Shown here in pieces: positions 50,248 through 63,679 of a stretch of DNA of 64,000 nucleotides (the stretch's first letter is position 1; each line of letters starts with the position of its first letter). Source of the DNA: Setaria digitata (taxonomy: Eukaryota; Nematoda; Chromadorea; Rhabditida; Setariidae); NCBI GenBank assembly GCA_003640385.1, contig RCAB01000282.1, forward strand, positions 1-64,000, in the 5' to 3' direction. Made by a program: the position numbers and the translations under genes. The notes under the pieces are model-generated. The model had not been told where the DNA came from and did no database searches. It saw only the letters and a program-made list of their open reading frames with translations.

Positions 50248-51650
50248 TAATTTTTAGTTGAATCATTTTTGGTTTTTTTTTAAGTTTTGAAAAGAAATGA
50301 GCACGATGACTTTTTGGCATTTCTCAGCCATAAATGCTATCCGTCATTTCGTATCCATGAACATATTATTAAAATGCATCCAAAATATTTAGTAAATAAA
50401 AGAAGCAATAAAAGTATTCTTCGTTTGGTATCAAAAAAAAAAAAAGTACAATAAACGTCATCTCTTCATTAAGGAAGTTTCATTTTCAAGCTGAATCATC
50501 ATTCCTTTTTTTTTCACTTTTTATTTTTTGATTGAATTATTTTAAAGAAATAGATAAATGACAGTAAAAAGCATGTCGAAGAATGAAAGACATTTATGTC
50601 ATTCCTTCCTAAAATAACTGTTTGTTATCAGTTGCACAGCTAGAAAGTATTCGATGAAACTGCTGGAAGAATTTAATCGAAATTACATTCATTCATGTTA
50701 TAAAAGTAAAGAATTTAGGGGAAAAAAAAAATGTTATGAAAAATATATTATTTAAAAGTTTCATACTATGAAAATAGAGAAAAATCACTTTTTTTGCAGG
50801 TAGACTTATTCTTTTCATTGCCTTAATTAACTGATAACAAAAGAATGATAATAATATCTTCACGCATTATAAGATTCGACTTTGACTCCCTGTCCAGTTA
50901 AGTACAGATTATTACCCTGTTCAGGTAACTGTAAACAAATGTGATAATGAGTTATTATCGATGAGACGAAGATTGCCGTAGTGCTTTACGTACCTGATAG
51001 AAAGGTTGTAAAGAATAAAAGAAACAAATAGTTAATATGAATTAGGAATAATTAGCAATTTTATAATCATTATTTTTCTAACATTCCACTGATTCATTTC
51101 TGAGCTTCTTTTTTTTGTTTAATTTTTAATGAAAAATTTTTCTTCGGAAATTTTATGATCAGCATTTCTTAATGAATTCAGACCTTAAAAAGAAAGAACA
51201 ATTAATACGGTGTATGAGTTAGATGTTTTTTGTTGATAAAAGAAGTAACATCATGTTTATTTTATCACTTTGGTAAATTCATAAATGACTAATTCTTATG
51301 ATGAAATAAAAGTAGCTTCAAATTGGAGAGCATCATTTGTTATTATCATATTCAGTTCTTTTAGCTTTAAAATAAAATATGACAATATTTCATTTTTAAT
51401 ATCACAATGTCATACAAACTTTTTTATTTACTTCTAATTTCCAATTTATCAGATCGTTTGCATTCTCAGACGTAACGAATATTTATTCATTCAATTGTAA
51501 CATTAGATAACAGCCAATTTTAATAACTGTTAAATATAAAATAAAGTAAAAAATTTGAAATTTTGATAAATTTTTTCATCGCAAATTATGCGATAGTGCT
51601 GAGTAATATTTGATATTATTATGAATGAATGAATAAATAAACAAAAAGTG

Positions 51651-51692
<42 letters not shown>

Positions 51693-54600
51693 AAAGNATT
51701 ATATTGATTTACAAAAAAAAAAATCTCTCTGTTTTTCTTGAAATAATTCCAACTTACACAACTAAAAATAATGACGTATTAAAACTTTCAAAATATTGAG
51801 AAATAGATAAAAGGAAAAATTTGTTTGAAAAGAAACGAAATAAGTTAGTGATCAAATATCACTGGAATAGTTTTGATTGCGTAAAATATTTATTTTACAA
51901 AATTTCGAAATTTTACGAAATTTGATACCACAGCTTGTTTATGAAACATTGCTTATTAAATAATATTTATTAGCTGAGAGTAAATATATCCTGAATTTCC
52001 GTAATTTTGATAAATTCACATTTGTGATTAAATTTATTACAGTACTGATGGAAATTAAATAAATAATTTCGTTTTTTTTTTTTTTTTTCAAAATGATATT
52101 CAATTTTTTTTTTTCGGTCTCACTCTAATTATGGAGTTAGAGCGAAACAGAATTTGAGAGGTTAATTATAGCTTTATGAGCACAAGCAGAAAATGGCATT
52201 CAGTTATTCCGAAAACTAACAATTAATTAAATTTTATGTATCATAATGTAATACTTATCTTCATCTTACTTCTCTAATCAGTATATCTTGTCGATATCAA
52301 TGTATGTCCGGAAAAAAAATTGCTTCTTGACTGTCTGATAACGATGATCACGAAGCAGTGATAAACAGCTGACATGAGTAACATTTTCGTAATAAAATTT
52401 TGTTGTAATGCTCATAAAGCTATAATTGGTGGCATATTTTGTTCTTATAATTATCATTATAATTAACACTAACTGTACTGCTTTTTTATTGCGAAAAGTG
52501 AAGTCCACTGAAAATTAAATTTGAATAAGTTTTAGGATGAATGTATTCGTAATAAGTATACATCCCTTTTTTATCACACCAATTACGTTGTTCAAATGAA
52601 TCATTTAGTAAATACTGTCTCACAGAAGTTTTGAAAGTGAAATTTTTCAAATTTAAAAGTGAGAAGGAAAAAAAGACAGGGAATTTTTTCAAGGAAAAAA
52701 AAAATGGAAAAGAAAGGAGAACGATAATTTACATTGCTTCTAACTTCTCGATACATATCATTGTAATTTGTAGTCAATTGAAAAATTTAATTTTATCTAA
52801 TATTGCCCTTTACGAAATTTTTGTTTTAATAATATACATAATCATACCTTACTTTTCTTCTCATTGAATTTTTTAAAATTACAATAAATTTCATGCCTTT
52901 CATGCAATATGGTTTATAATGATTCTGCAGATAACATTTTAGCATAAGCAGTACAAATAAAATTTGTGCTTTATCATATTTTAACAATTTAATATTTCTA
53001 ATTTCAAAAGTGTGCAGCTAAAAAAGTTTAATTTTCAATTTGTCCATACCTAAACTTGTAATTTTGTGCTAAATAAAAGCAATGCAATAAGTATTTAAAC
53101 AACTTTTCTTTTTTCTGACAGAAAAAAAGAGTACTGGCATCAAATTAAATCCTAAACTGTTTCGGTTTTTACAAAAAATCCAAGAAGCAGTCCTGTCAGC
53201 ACTAAAATGTCGTCATAATTAATCATATGATTAATAGGCGAGAAAAAAAAACAAATGTAAAGAAAAAGAAAAAAAAAAATATCTAAGGCACAAGTTCTTT
53301 TTTTTAAATGATGACTTTAAAAATAATAAATGAAAAGTTCTTGTTATTCTAGGAAAAAGTGTCCACAAAATGTTTTTTTTTTTTTCCGAAAAAGATTCCA
53401 AAAACCGAAATATTCAAATTATTCAGTTAAAATTATTTTAAGACACTAAATGCATAGGTATTTGCTAGTACAAACTGAACATTTTCTTTTTTTTTTTTTC
53501 AAAATTTATATATTGTTTATCTCTATAACTTATCATTATTTCAATGTTCTAATATTAATTTTATTTTAGTACTTAAAATTTCGAATTTTTATAGGAACCA
53601 AAATTATATTGGTATCACAATCGAAAAAGAAATATCTTAAGAAGTTATGGTAACGAATAATAATTAAAAGTTTCTTGTCGTATAATAACTATTGTACACA
53701 TTCATTAAGCTAACTCTCAGAAATCTCATTTCAATAATTCATTTAATATTTCACTGGTCATTAATATTATTTGCAGAATAATGGTGATATTTTCTTATGG
53801 TTCTTCAAAAAAGATAATTTCAAATTTTTATACTAATCAAAATTATGATTTGATTTTTTTTTAATTCTATTTCCCAAAATAAATATCTATGTTGACTTGA
53901 TGAAATACAAATTTTAGCATATTTTTTTTAGTATTTACTTGTTAGATGAAAAAAAAAATACTACTTTAAAGAGAACTTTGAATATTACCGAAAAGTTTCT
54001 TCGTCTGAATGCATAATTAATTACATGATATTTGCTCATACTTAATAATGCTGTAGAAGTAAAAGATATTAAAGTATCAAGTCCATTTAATTTATCAATT
54101 ATTTCAATGTGATACAAATAGTCTTTTTTGGCTTTATTTTTTGGTGCAAATTTAGAAGCAATATTAGAAATTTTCTATTTAAATTTAAATTCCGCCATGA
54201 TATCATTTTCCATGGAGATTTCTATTTCAGTTCAATCATTATCATGATAAGTGGATATTTAATATCCAGCGATCTAAATGAATGAATTTTTTTTTTTTTT
54301 TAAATATACGCTTTTTTTGACACCTTACTTGAAATTAGGTAGCTTGGCTTGAACAAAATTCTTGATACCAAAATATTTAAATTCATCTCGTTCAGTTAGT
54401 TATATTTATTTAAGGACTTAAATTTTCTTGATAAATGACTATTTAAAAAAAAAAAAAAAAAATGGAAAAAATAAGCTGTAAAATTATTATAAAAACTAAT
54501 TAATCATCTAATAAAAAAGATGTGTTTTTTGAAAAGATATGAAATAACAACAAATTTTTGCCATAGTTAATTTTACCAATGATAGTATTTAGAAATAAAA

Positions 54601-55335
54601 AAAAAAATTTTTTTTTCTTGCGACATTCAAATTAAATAATGTTAAAATGTACAAAAGTTTTGCTCGCTTGATTATGATAATTAGTAAGTTTATAAATGAA
54701 ATTAGTAGTGTATTTTCATTACTAGTAACATTTGATATTTAGTGCAAGAAAAAAAAAATTCGATTATTTGAATTTATGGCCGGTTAAGGATGGTACTTTT
54801 ACTTTTAGCAATTTTTCATGCTTATTTGGAAATTTTACAATTAGTTCGTATAGCTGAAATGGTCTAGCTTTCAAATATCATATTTGTGAATAATATCACG
54901 AAAATTTACCAACATCATATCATTTCGATCATCTTACACTATCTGATAAAACGGTTGACATATCGTTTTTGGAAGAAATTTTTATAAAACTTACATGATG
55001 AAAGAATGATATAATAATTTTATCAGCATAAAACATATAGCAAATGTGTAATAAAAAAAAGAAAAAATGATTCAAGAATTATCGGCTATGTACTGATTAA
55101 TAAGATTATAACACTTATATTAGTAAGAATTACAGCAAACATTTTTTTACTCCAAATTCATCTAATTTGTTTAAAAAGAAAAAAAAAAAAAAAAAGAAAA
55201 GAATTAGAAAGGCCAATATGAAAGAGAAGCTGGCGAAAAAAAAAAAAAAAAGATAAAGATTGAAAATTTAAGACGACAAAATGAAAAAAAAAAAAAAAAT
55301 TAGAAACTGCAGATCAAATTATCAGTAATTATTAT
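49201..55335. other. AT-rich intergenic stretch
   Basis: No supported gene. It contains long A/T homopolymers (a T-run ending near 50246 and another near 51654-51685 beside an N at 51698), an 18-bp perfect palindrome at 53218-53235 (ATTAATCATATGATTAAT), and the spaced 19-bp inverted repeat at 52164-52427. The last few hundred bases should include the START gene 3' UTR. Confidence 0.55.
52164..52427. repeat. 264-bp element bounded by a perfect 19-bp inverted repeat
   Basis: AATTATAGCTTTATGAGCA at 52164-52182 is exactly complementary to 52409-52427. The 226 nt between are AT-rich and non-coding. The arrangement resembles a small MITE-like element, but no target-site duplication is obvious and no second copy was seen. 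Confidence 0.6.
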
Positions 55336-56949
55336 TCAAATAGTGGCATGTTTAAGTTTTGCTATTTGTCGCCGTGTCGATTCAGCATCTTGCATAATTA
55401 ATGAGCTAAGTGTTGAATCTATAATTACAGCCGGTATATCAGTACTTTTGAAATCTATACACATCACATAATCGACAATTGTTTTTCCTGAATCTTTGGG
55501 ATGAGTTCGAAAACGTCCACCGCCAAGCACAAGATTTCCTCTAAAACTGATAATAGTATTGAGTTATTTAATTTAAATCAAAACATCAGAAATATCTTGC
55601 AATTAAATTGCTAAATTAAAAAAAAAAATTTACCTTTGCAAACATGAAAATGAAATTTTAGGAGAAAGAAACTGATTCATGTCTACTGAAACACTGATTA
55701 CCGTAATTTTAAAATTGTTTCACTTATTGCAGACGATCATATCACAATTACCTCCTAATATATATTAAAAAAATGAAAAAAAAAAAATGAAATATTTGTC
55801 ATTCGCAAATAAAATATACCGTATTTTATGCGGATTAGGCTTAAAATCCGGAAGATCAAAGCTTCGTGCCGCTTCCATAATTTCATGGTCAGTACGCCGA
55901 AACGTACGACACACCAAGAATTCTCGTCCTTTAATCGTTGCGATATCATTCATGGCATACCGAAATGACAACAAATTAAAGAAAAATTAAATAAAACAAT
56001 GCTGGCAAAGTTTTTTTTTTTTCAGATTGCATCGAAAATTTTAGAAAATCAAAAGAGAAGAAAAGACAAATATTAAAATGTTATAAATTGCTGTAATTTA
56101 TTAGCTTTTTTGATTATTTACTTCTAAATATGATTAAATTAATTGTCTCTTCTTCATGTCTTTACCTGTGCTTTCTAAAAATTTATGCTTTAATTTTATG
56201 GATGTCTAAGCATTTAAAATGTTTACGTATACAACATCCGTATTGGCTGATGGACTAGCAATAATCTTAATGGCCGAGATATTTTTGTTGTAGTGAATAA
56301 TATCGGCGAAATTTTCCCAGTGTTCCACAAAAGCTTGTTCTAGCGGGAAATTGAAGACAGTCTGTAAAGAAAAGAAAACAAAATTAAAATAACACTGTTA
56401 GTTTCAATTTAGAAATTTCCCTTAACATAAAATGCAAAAAAAAAAAAAAAAAAAAAAATAGAAATATCTTCAGCAATTTTGCAGGGAAAAAAAAAAAACT
56501 TATTTATCAATTGATAATGAAAACTGATTTTTCTTTTTCAAAACTTTTTACCCGCATAGTAAAAACTTTGCCCATTGAAAAGCGTTTCGAATAAACAACA
56601 TCAGTTTCATTGGAACTTTTCTGTTTCCAGCCATCATGATCCTCGAAATCGGGCATGTTGACAAGTATTAATAAGTCGCGCAATGCTTCGTTTGCTTGAC
56701 GCACTCCTTCCGCATACTTTTAATTTTTAATATTTTTTATGTGAAATTACTTCTTAAATTTTAACCGACCTAATAAATAAATTGATTATCCTTGAATTAT
56801 AGCAAATAAGATTAAAATTAACTCATTTAAATCATTTTTAAGAATAAAAACAGAAAAAAAAAGGTATGAAATAAAAATGAATAATCACTAACTTTTTCAA
56901 CAGTGCAATTAATATTTGAGGTATTCACAGCAGTTGCTACAGAATCCAT
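55336..56949 (-). CDS. START-domain (StAR-related) lipid-transfer protein
   Basis: Five exons give 233 aa: 56893-56949, 56552-56716, 56227-56361, 55820-55959 and 55336-55540; stop TGA. The START fold binds a lipid or sterol in a hydrophobic cavity. Matching features: an early W-K (DGWKQKSSNETDVVYSKRF), the F-E-H-W-x-x-F segment after LEQAFVEHWENFADI, R-E-F-x-x-x-R-x-x-R (GREFLVCRTFRR), a GGGRFRTHP strand and a long C-terminal helix ending RRQIAKLKHATI. It is a START domain only: no MENTAL or other transmembrane segment and no signal peptide, so probably cytosolic. The closest relatives are probably StAR/STARD3-like nematode proteins; the ligand is unknown. Exon 4 lacks an AG acceptor: the expected site reads TTTCGG. 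Confidence 0.88.
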
Positions 56950-57736
56950 TCAGTTTTGTCTTTTATTTTTTTTATGATCTATAGCAAATAAAATTAAAAT
57001 TAAATTAATCCCATCATATGTTTAGAGATTACTAAAAAAGTTTTTAGCGAACCATGATACAGTTATTGCTAATTATTGCATAGTAACAGCTCATATATTC
57101 AATAAATTAAAATTTTAATATTATAAAGTGTGAATCGTAGTAAAAGAGAAATATTCTATTACTCAAGTATAAATAGTAATCTGATTTGGTTCTAGGCGTT
57201 GGTGCAATGATTACCATAATTATCATTAATAATTATAATATATTTACTACGATGTAACATTTTGTGACCATTTAATTGAAATAAATATATAGCAGTTAAA
57301 AATTTTCAAAAAATAATCAGTCTATGAATTTTCATACTATAAGCTGTAACCTATTAATTTATCTTTAAAATTTTTTATTCCAAACTCATGGAAAATTTTT
57401 TTCCATGCTGAAAAAAGTTGAATAAAAAACTAACGAAGAAAATAAATTATTTATCCATTTAAGACTATAAACAATCAAACGTCTACGTCATGATTATCAC
57501 TAATAAATAAATAGTATTTTTTCATTGATATATGCTAATAATAGTGGTGAAATTTAAAATTCAAAAAAAGCTGACTGAATGATGAATTTAACGATATATT
57601 TTTCAACTTCACTAAAAAGTCTTCTTCTTAGATTTTCTAAGAATGATATTTGTGGTATCCGATCAAAAATAAAAGAAATTTCGCAATTAGCAAAAAAGTT
57701 CATATATTGAGAATCCCAAATATTTAAATAAATAAA

Positions 57737-57767
<31 letters not shown>

Positions 57768-60700
57768 ATGGGATATTTGTATTCATGTTTATATGTATAC
57801 GTTTATGCTATATATTTATATACACATAAAAAGTTTGTTTAGAACAGGGAAAATATATAAACCAGTAAAAAAGAGGCCAATAATTTGTGATAATAATGAT
57901 GATAACAATATATTTTGAATAGAAAAAAAAAAAAAAGAGGACAACAGTTTCTGGTACTGATGATAAATAATAATGATAACGACGATGGTAGAAAGATACT
58001 GTTAATTTCAAGTTTCTTCACCGAATTAAACTATGCATTTCTAGTTTTAGTATATTTCTGGATATGCATATTTTCTTTGTATAAATTCACATTTATTTAA
58101 GAGAAATAACAATAGTGATAAAGATCGCTGATATTTTTCAATCAAATGTAAATTTATATAACTAGAAAAAGTAATTAATTTATTTATACCAAACTTCAGA
58201 TGGGAAAAAAAAGATGATAGAAATGATAACTGCTTAGATTTTTTCAAGAATTATTTTGCAGAAAAGAACATTAATTTCAAAAAAAAAGCACCAATTTTGA
58301 TGCTAAAATTTGTTCAAATTTAAAAATTAGTCTAAAAAAGATAGAAAATAGAATAATAATTGTAAAAGTATGTAGAAGTATAATTATATATGAAATAATA
58401 TATCAATATAATGAATAAACGAATAATCAGTAAATGTAACGAGCTGTTTATAAGCGTATTTGATGGATCCGTTTATCAAACCAGTTTGCGCTTCCAACTT
58501 ATCATAAAAGATCATATGTCTTCAATTCATTTACACATCCTCTTTTTTCAATATTCCAAATATCAGTTTCTCTTTCTCGTACTCTTATTCATCAATCATA
58601 TTTTCCAGTATCCGTTTTACTATTTCATTGGATCTCCTTGCCGGACTTTACATTCGGTTTAACTGATCAACATTATCAGTTTATTCCAAATAACTTTACA
58701 AATTCATTAATATTTTCGGTCTTAAAATCCCAAATATGTCGTAATCTGATAATTAGTATCATTGGTATAAATAATCTGATGATCAGTTTGATTGATACAT
58801 TCTCCCAATATATCGCATCGATAGCTTATGCCAAATAAATTAAAGTTATATCTAAAACTTCCTTTGAATATTTTTTTTTTTTTTGCGTCCAATATTATTA
58901 GAGAAAATACCGGAAAACTTCGTACTATTATTAGCTGATTTTTTTTTCCTTTTTCTTTTCTTGCAATGTATTTGAAAAATGGCAATTCATACATAATATC
59001 TTAATGCACAAATACCAGTGAATCGAAATTATATTATTCATTAATAAGAGAAACACAAAATATGAAATCATTGAAATTGACAATGAGTTGATTAAAAGAC
59101 TGAATTGCAAAAATAAAATATTTCTTTTCCATACTATAACAATAATTTGACACTACCATCAAATTAATTAGGCGCACAAGAATTTTCCAAATTAGCACTT
59201 TCGTCACATTTACCTAATCAGTTGAGGTAAATAGTAGTTCGAAGAGTTTTTTTTTTGCTTTTTTTAAAATGTTTCTGTATGAGATTCAGTTGGTAAGATA
59301 AATTGGTAGAATAAATTTCAAATTGGTAAGTAAGATAAATTAATGCAAAAAAATTCTCACTGAATTATTAAAATTTATAAAATTGTAAAGGTTTAATTGA
59401 AATAAAAATATTGCTTTTTATTTGAAAAACAAAATTATATAAAAAATTTGGAAAAGCAACTGTAGTTTACTTTTTTGTTTTTTAGCCTGATAGCAATGAT
59501 TAAAGAAAAAAAGCTCACTTTTTTTTTTTTTAGAAATTAATTTCAGCTTTTGTAAACAAAAAACAAAAAAAAAAAAACAGTAACTCGCTTCCACTATAAA
59601 GGAAAATTGAAACACTTCATAAAGGTAGTTTATTTTTCTAAATTAAACTTACTTCATTTATTTAATTAGTTTAAGAAACAATTAAATGGACTCATTATTG
59701 AAAGTCAAAGAAAAAAAAGCTCTTATAAATTATCAGTCATCACTAAACTATCATTTTCCCTGTAATTCAAATGAAATCGTTCTTTGGAATTTAATCAAAA
59801 GAGGAATTTTTGCAAATAAACATCAACACAACAAAGGGAAAAAGAAGATGGGAAAGAAATAACGATAAGAAAGTTTAAGATAAGATATTCAAATGAAAAT
59901 AAAATAAAAATTCAGCGTTACCGTATTAGAAACTGGAATTCATTTCTACACTCTGAAGAAATAAGTCTACAAAATAAATAATGAGTGAAATAATTTAAAT
60001 GAATGAGCAAATTTTTTAAAATTTTTCCTTCACTGCCGAACTATATTTTACAGCAATTTCGTTTTTTCTTTGTTCAAGCCTTAAATAATTTCAAGCTAAA
60101 TTTCATTTAAAGCGAAAATGAATCAAAAAATTTTTCGCGTAATTATTCTTCCTATCCTTTTTTTTCCCCTTTTCTAGCTAAATTTAACACTTACATTTAA
60201 TTCCAACAATTTTTTTTTTTTTTTTAATTAGTTCTTTTTTTCTTTTTAAGTATTTCATTCTAGCTTACAATTACTCATTTATCTCTAAACAAATATTTTT
60301 GTAAATTATTAGTATTACACAATTGCGCATTGTTTTTTGTTGCTTGCCTATTATAAGGAGATAATATAACTCATTTATTTAAGAGACAAACATATCTAAA
60401 AAACAAAAAACAGATTTAGTCTATTTTTTCTTGGAAATAACCGAAAGAAAACGATAGGTTGACCATCGAAACATTTGCAATTTGTAATTAAAGAAATTTA
60501 AAACTATATATATATACATAGTTTTAAAATAAAAAAAATAAATATATATATATAGTTTAAAAAAAAAACATATATATATATATGTTTTTTAGAAAATGTA
60601 AAGAAATTAATTGCATGTTTACCTCTTTGTGGTGATATTATCTATTTGTTTGTTTCCCTCCTAATTTTTCTTGTTTTGTGAAAACTGTACTGCTTTGATT

Positions 60701-60953
60701 CAGAGAAAGAAAAACTAAAAGAAAAAGGAAAGAAAAAAAAAAAAAATCTGATGAATAAATAGTAAAATATTTTTCCTTCTTTACATTTTTGGTTTTTTCA
60801 CTCATCATATCCATGTTTTCGTCTTTTTGGAAATATCATGGTTAACTTTTTCAAAAATTTCCTCATATCAATCATAATGACTATGATTGCAAATGATAAT
60901 GATAAGAAATAGTAAAATTACCGCTATCAAAACTTATCAAAACAATAGCAGTA
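56950..60953. other. AT-rich intergenic stretch
   Basis: No supported gene. It includes a TA run near 57738-57762, clustered ATATAT palindromes at 60505-60590 flanked by AAAC/GTTT, and many A/T homopolymers. The low-complexity frames near 57808-58250 and 58411-58994 are unconvincing. The left end should contain START-gene upstream sequence and the right end the GPCR 3' UTR. Confidence 0.55.
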
Positions 60954-63652
60954 TCAATTTTTTTCATTCATTTGTGTTGTCGAGCATGCACGATTCGATG
61001 AATTTCGTTGAAATTTCTGATTCTGGAATGATGTCGTACTGAAAAGCGATGATTTTTGCGTTCCTGACCGATTCAAATTACTAATACGTCGCAGATATTT
61101 GTTTTGTTGACAGGTGCATTTTCGAAACCAAATGCGCATTGTCATAAAAAGCTTCCTTCTGAAATCTGTCACTGTGAAATACTGTTGACAAATTCCTATG
61201 CATTGTCCTTTTTGTTTTTTGTTTTTGTCCTTGCAACATCAAAATAAACAAACAAATAAACAGATATCCATCAAAAATTAATTGTTGAATGAAGAAAAAA
61301 AGGAAAGAAAAGGGAAAAAAAGTCATCGCATTGAAGTAAAAAAAAATTCAGACCAAGAAAAAAGTGCAATTAAAATTATAACTTTGCTAATTTTAGATCC
61401 CTCACTGCGATGAAAATTTATGCAGATTTAGTTCAAAATAAAAATGAGAAAATGATCACTTACCTAAAAGTAGCACTCGTCAGACAGAATAAGACAACAT
61501 TCAACATTTTGCCAGTAAGTACTAATGAATTAGTAATGCATGATATCTTAGCAAATGCTTCCGTTTTTGCATCACTGATAAGTTTCTCATAAAGAAATAA
61601 AACAGCTGATGGTAATTGTGTTATTGTAAAGCATGATACTATTGCTGCAATTGTTACAGTCATTTTTCGTTCTTGCTCACAGAAACTGGAAGATGCTGGC
61701 CCGAGTGATGCTTCTTCAGTTTTGGCCTACAAATAATGAATGGTCAATTAATAATTAAGAAAGTTATGGCAATAACTATGATAATTAATGATAATAATAA
61801 TAGTAATAATAAAAATAATAAAATAATAATAACAATAATAATAATAACAATAATAATAATAACAATAATAATAATAACAATAATAATAAATAGCAATAAT
61901 AATAATAATAACAATAATAATAATGACAATAATAATAATAATAATGACAATGATAATAATAATAACAGCAATAGTAATAATAAATAATAATAACAACAAT
62001 AGCAACAATAATGATAGGTAATAAAGCTATTAATAATATTATTGACAGAAATTATATATTATACTAATAATAATTCCTGTTAATAATAGATCCTGTTAAT
62101 AAAAGTTTGTTATTACTATTATTATTTTTATTAATTTACTATTATTATTATTGTTATTATTATTATTTGTTTGTTCATTCTATTTATTTATTTATTGTTC
62201 ATATTACTTTTGTTATGATTATTATTAAAAATAAATGGATGAGTAAGCAAACAACCATAAAATTTGAATATTAAAAAGCTGTAAATGATACCTGTTGCGT
62301 CCTAATTTGTAGCAAGCGAATAAGTGATACATTAAGAGAAGCAATGATAAATACTGGAATGATAACACCAAGAAAAGCATTTGCAATAACACTTGCATTG
62401 ATGTAGAAGGTAAACGTATCCGTTGGTTGATGATATGATACTAGACCGAATTCCGTCCAATTCCACGTTACCGGTAAGCATTTCACGTATACTTCAGTCA
62501 TATTACATACCCATAGAACAGCACAGCGATATGAAAAGTGATGATAACTAAAACTACTTTTTTTTTTGCTATGAATTTAAAAAATAAAAAATAATAGTTA
62601 ATATCTGCTACAATTTCAATGATTAAATTTCTTTTGTTTCGTTAATTAAACGAACAATGACTTCTCTCTCACTGCAACTAGTTAAGCGAACTGAAAAGTT
62701 TAACACTAATTCGAAATATATATGTTTCATAGGTTGTTATGTTCGGTTCTTATATTATCTTCTTAGTTTATTTATTACTAAAGAATAATCAATTATCGGG
62801 TAGATGAAATATCTATTTGTCATGCTGTAGTAAAGTGAAACATTCGGAAGAAATACCGCTAAAATTTTTTCTTTTTTCTTTCTCTCTTCTTTTTTTTTTT
62901 TTTTTTTTAATTTCAGCAAATATTAAAATAAATAACCCTGTTAATATTAATGTAAGTATAAATATCATAGCTATAATCATAACTGATTCCGCTGCCTGCA
63001 AAAACCAAATTAATGTTAACTCAAATTAATGAACAATTATTCGATATTTTATTTTTTTTATAAACTATAACTTTTTAACTCAATAATAATTCTTTGCTAT
63101 TATTTCTTTTCTCTCTAAATTTTAAATTCAATCCAAAATTAACTCCAAAAAGATGTTATGCATACTTAAAATACTAAATGTGTAAAATTGAGGAAATTTT
63201 ATTGAAAATAATTAGAATAACTTACATGATACTGCTTCAGTGATCTGAAGGGAAATTTGATTATTAATAATCGCTCAACAGAAACAGCAAGTACAATCCT
63301 ATCGAGAAGAATAAAGAAAAAAAATTGATTGAATTAAAACAGATATATATATATGTTGAAATGAAAATTTGGTAGGAAAAACAAAAGGAAATAATATTCA
63401 GAACTGAAATGATCAGTGCAGAACTTGAAGATAAAGAAAAGTAGGTAATAGATAAATTTCAATAAATATTACCATATAGCAGCACAAGAGGACCAATTTG
63501 CTAATGCTGCAAAGTGTGTTTTTGTATGTGCAAAAATAATACGAAATGTTGTACTTTCATAAAATCGCTGTATCGCTGATAAGCTTGTAGGTAGCATGAA
63601 AACGAATACAGCCATATCAGCGAATGCCAATGCTGCCAACAAGTGATTAGCT
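60954..63652 (-). CDS. Class A (rhodopsin-like) GPCR, FMRFamide-receptor-like, 5' end outside window
   Basis: Six phase-compatible exons: 63473-63652, 63226-63298, 62937-62995, 62292-62547, 61464-61726 and 60954-61158; stop TGA. Seen: TM2 (ANHLLAALAFADMAVFVFML), TM3 with ANWSSCAAIW running into VLAVSVERLL, where ERL stands for the DRY motif; TM4 (SVMIIAMIFILTLILT); an extracellular loop 2 with Cys and N-glycosylation sequons (NMT, NWT, NAS); TM5 (NAFLGVIIPVFIIASLNVSL); TM6 (IVSCFTITQLPSAVLFLY) without CWxP; and TM7 ending LTGKMLNVVLFCLTSATFR in place of NPxxY. The tail is basic, then Ser/Asn/Gln-rich. The TM3 and TM7 patterns match nematode FMRFamide-like peptide receptors as I know them; the ligand is unknown. 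The N-terminus and TM1 must lie beyond 64000. Confidence 0.88.
61786..62230. repeat. AAT/AAC triplet array then ATT array in a GPCR intron
   Basis: Inside the intron 61727-62291, an imperfect AAT/AAC array (about 61786-62035) is followed by an imperfect ATT/GTT array (about 62105-62230). The halves are complementary in sequence type, so the intron could fold on itself. The Asn/Ile-rich frames here are artefacts. Confidence 0.9.
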
Positions 63653-63679
63653 CTAAAATTTTTAACTAATTGTAAGTTA

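Noticed and set aside
61736..62008. Asn- or Ile/Leu-rich frames on both strands
   Set aside because: They come from the AAT/AAC triplet array in a GPCR intron.
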